DNA of 63,381 nt from Candidatus Infernicultor aquiphilus. Its GTDB lineage: Bacteria > Atribacterota > Phoenicimicrobiia > Phoenicimicrobiales > Phoenicimicrobiaceae. Where the stretch lies: contig PFIP01000051.1 in the NCBI GenBank assembly GCA_002782675.1, positions 1-63,381 on the forward strand, given 5' to 3'. A program made the position numbers and the translations under genes. Below the pieces are notes generated by a model. That model did not search any database. It was not told where the DNA came from and was given only the letters and a program-made list of their open reading frames with translations. Shown in pieces: positions 61,373-63,381 of this stretch (position 1 is its first letter; each line of letters begins with the position of its first letter).

Positions 61373-61753
61373 ATGAGCAATATAGGGAAAATCGGTGAAG
61401 AAGCAGCTTCTAAATATTTAAAAGCAAAGGGATATAGAATTAGAGAAATAAACTACCGTACTTTTTTAGGTGAAATAGATATTATTAGTGAATACAAGAA
61501 TAATATTATCTTTGTTGAAGTTAAAACTAGATGCTCTGACAAATTTGGCTATCCTGAAGAAGCAGTAAATTTTATTAAGCAAAAAAAAATAATTAAAAAT
61601 GCTTTAAATTATTTAGCTAAATACCATCTTGGGCAAATAAATTCTCGATTTGATGTAATATTGATTAAGATCTCTAAACCTAAAACCATAAAAGATATAA
61701 AACATATTAAGAATGCCTTCTATCTGGATAGTAATAATAATCCTTTTAATTAA
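61373..61753 (+). CDS. yraN: UPF0102 protein YraN, nuclease-like
   Basis: This 126-residue protein of the UPF0102 family has a restriction-endonuclease-like fold. The start [19 protein letters not shown] and the motif [21 protein letters not shown], resembling a PD-ExK metal site, are characteristic. The function is not settled. The rnhB-yraN-comM order is widely conserved. There is no strong ribosome site before ATG 61373. comM follows after 29 bases. Confidence 0.9.
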   Translation: MSNIGKIGEEAASKYLKAKGYRIREINYRTFLGEIDIISEYKNNIIFVEVKTRCSDKFGYPEEAVNFIKQKKIIKNALNYLAKYHLGQINSRFDVILIKISKPKTIKDIKHIKNAFYLDSNNNPFN

Positions 61754-61782
61754 TAATATATACGATAAAAGTAGGTGTTTTT

Positions 61783-63318
61783 TTGTTATCTAAACTATAC
61801 AGTGCGACCATATTTGGAGTAGATGCTTTTATAGTAGAAGTCGAGGTTGATATTCATCCAGGATTACCTTTATTCAATATTGTAGGATTACCTGATACAG
61901 CAGTTCAAGAATCTCGAGAAAGAGTTCGTTCTGCTATAAAAAATTCTGAATTTGAATTTCCTTTACAAAGAATCACCGTAAATCTTGCTCCAGCAGATAT
62001 CAAAAAAGAGGGTCCTGTTTTTGATTTACCCATTGCTTTAGGTATCTTAGCTGCCAGTGGACAAATTAATTCAAATCTATTAGATAATTATCTAATTATA
62101 GGTGAATTATCTTTAGATGGAAGCATTAAACCAGTGAGTGGAGTACTTCCTATTGCCTTAACGGCTAAAAAATTAGGTAAAAAGAAATTAATAGTCCCAC
62201 CAGCAAATGCAAAAGAGGCAGGAATCATTAAACAATTAGATGTATTCACTACTGGCTCACTTTACGAGGTAGTTGAATTTTTAAATGGAAAAATTTCTCT
62301 AGAACCAGTATTAGTTAACACCGACGATATCTTTACCCATAATAATGATAACCAAATAGATTTTGCTGAGGTCAAAGGTCAGGAACATGCCAAAAGGGCT
62401 TTAGAAGTAGCAGCAGCTGGGGGTCATAATGTTATAATGATCGGTCCACCAGGTTCCGGAAAAACCATGTTAGCGCGTAGACTTCCAACTATCCTCCCTT
62501 CTTTAACTTTAGAAGAATCAATAGAAATTACCAAAATATACAGTATAGCAAATTTATTGCCCCCAGATATGCCTTTGATTATAGATCGACCTTTTAGGGC
62601 GCCACATCATACCATCAGTAACTCTGGCTTAATTGGTGGAGGTAGGATTCCTAAACCAGGAGAAATCAGTTTGTCTCACCATGGAGTATTGTTCTTGGAT
62701 GAATTACCTGAGTTTTCTCGAAGAGCTTTGGAGTCTATGCGTCAACCTTTAGAAGATGGTATGGTCACTATTTCACGTTCTCTTAATTCTGTTACTTACA
62801 ATTCTTCTTTTATGCTGGTAGCATCTTTAAATCCTTGTCCTTGCGGTTTTTTTGGCGATCCGGTTAAGACCTGTACTTGTAGTTCCTCTCAGATTATTAA
62901 CTATCGTTCAAAAATATCAGGACCTCTACTAGATCGAATAGATATTCATATTGAAGTTCCTCGTATAAATTGTCGCGAGGTTATGGAAAAAAATTCCATA
63001 GAAAATTCCTTTACTATAAGACAAAGAGTAGAAAGGGCAAGAATAATTCAGAGGGAAAGATTTGGTGGGGGTTTTATTTTTTGTAATGCTCAAATGTCAA
63101 AAAAACAGATTGAAAAATATTGTAAGATTAATGATAATGCTAAAAATTTACTTTACAAAGCAATAGATAAGTTAAATTTAAGTGCGCGAGCTTATGATCG
63201 CATATTAAAAGTTGCTCGAACAATAGCTGATTTAGAACAATCAGAGAAGATAGAGATTTCTCATTTATCCGAAGCTATTCAATATCGGAGTCTTGATCGT
63301 AAATTATGGTTATATTAA
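61783..63318 (+). CDS. comM: ComM/YifB family Mg-chelatase-like AAA+ ATPase
   Basis: This 511-residue hexameric helicase-like ATPase promotes branch migration in natural transformation. The N-terminal Lon-like (ChlI) domain (about residues 1-165) shows [20 protein letters not shown]. Walker A is [19 protein letters not shown] (about 217-235) and Walker B is [21 protein letters not shown] zinc-like [17 protein letters not shown] and a C-terminal lid follow. TTG 61783 follows GTAGGTG. The stop codon lies in the stem of repeat copy B, so the hairpin begins at the gene end. Confidence 0.93.
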   Translation: MLSKLYSATIFGVDAFIVEVEVDIHPGLPLFNIVGLPDTAVQESRERVRSAIKNSEFEFPLQRITVNLAPADIKKEGPVFDLPIALGILAASGQINSNLLDNYLIIGELSLDGSIKPVSGVLPIALTAKKLGKKKLIVPPANAKEAGIIKQLDVFTTGSLYEVVEFLNGKISLEPVLVNTDDIFTHNNDNQIDFAEVKGQEHAKRALEVAAAGGHNVIMIGPPGSGKTMLARRLPTILPSLTLEESIEITKIYSIANLLPPDMPLIIDRPFRAPHHTISNSGLIGGGRIPKPGEISLSHHGVLFLDELPEFSRRALESMRQPLEDGMVTISRSLNSVTYNSSFMLVASLNPCPCGFFGDPVKTCTCSSSQIINYRSKISGPLLDRIDIHIEVPRINCREVMEKNSIENSFTIRQRVERARIIQRERFGGGFIFCNAQMSKKQIEKYCKINDNAKNLLYKAIDKLNLSARAYDRILKVARTIADLEQSEKIEISHLSEAIQYRSLDRKLWLY

Positions 63319-63381
63319 GGTATAGGAATTTCAATAATTCCTATACCTTAAATAAAGGAATATGATTTATTATTATGAAGA
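63315..63381 (+). repeat. Duplicated hairpin element, copy B (3' end of comM)
   Basis: A 16-bp perfect stem (63315-63330 with 63336-63351) with loop TCAAT is followed by AAGGAATATGATTTATTATT and ATGAAGA, then cut by the window end. Stem and flank match copy A at 60131 except for a loop base and an extra A. It overlaps the comM stop codon. Confidence 0.75.

Overview
The window is a dense, AT-rich (about 30% GC by eye) bacterial chromosome segment made almost entirely of core genes on the + strand. There is no phage, plasmid, intact transposon or CRISPR array. Gene order is close to that of Clostridia/Firmicutes: rsmD-coaD-PDZ/Lon protease-(ylbM remnant)-pta-ackA-rpmF-fapR-plsX-fabH-fabD-fabG-acpP-fabF-rnc-smc-ftsY-ffh-rpsP-khpA-rimM-trmD-rplS-rnhB-yraN-comM, and scpA-scpB-rluB-cmk-ispH. 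FapR, FloA, PgpH and an RNase HII with a Firmicutes-type N-terminus fit that picture. TAXI-type TRAP transport, pyruvate phosphate dikinase with its regulator, a membrane pyrophosphatase and Pta/AckA suggest a fermentative anaerobe of a Firmicutes-like or Atribacterota-like lineage. The lineage is inference; no rRNA gene is present to test it.

Layout. 1-4.7 kb: surE tail, pcm, tRNA-Gly(CCC), a VanW/G5 protein, an M14-like peptidase and a parvulin chaperone. 4.8-12.3 kb: rpsU, a YqeY protein, then nfeD-floA-orf-phoH-pgpH-ybeY, a membrane-quality, c-di-AMP and RNA-maturation cluster. 12.5-16 kb: a TAXI TRAP operon with DUF1850. 16-24 kb: two CNNM/CorC proteins, DUF3048, cdd, recO and glyQS. 23.9-29.4 kb: ppsR-ppdK-hppA, a pyrophosphate-linked energy module. 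29.6-39.5 kb: pyrimidine phosphorylase, a DHH-CBS-nucleotidyltransferase fusion, M50 protease, trpS, scpAB, rluB, cmk, ispH and rpmB. 39.7-51.1 kb: rsmD, coaD, PDZ/Lon protease, pta-ackA, rpmF and the FapR-controlled fatty-acid/phospholipid operon. 51.5-63.3 kb: rnc, smc, ftsY, ffh, rpsP, khpA, rimM, trmD, rplS, rnhB, yraN and comM.

The unusual signals lie in details rather than in a new gene cassette. Three conserved genes (phoH, scpB, rnhB) have no ATG, GTG or TTG upstream of conserved N-terminal sequence. A truncated tmcAL (ylbM) survives antisense between the PDZ/Lon protease gene and pta. A hairpin element occurs twice, before rplS and after comM. A short word, TTAGTCGTTAG, recurs at gene ends and starts. 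One gene seems to take its start codon from a REP-like fragment. A homopolymer appears to cut off the tail of the parvulin chaperone. I did not find a clearly new multi-gene system.
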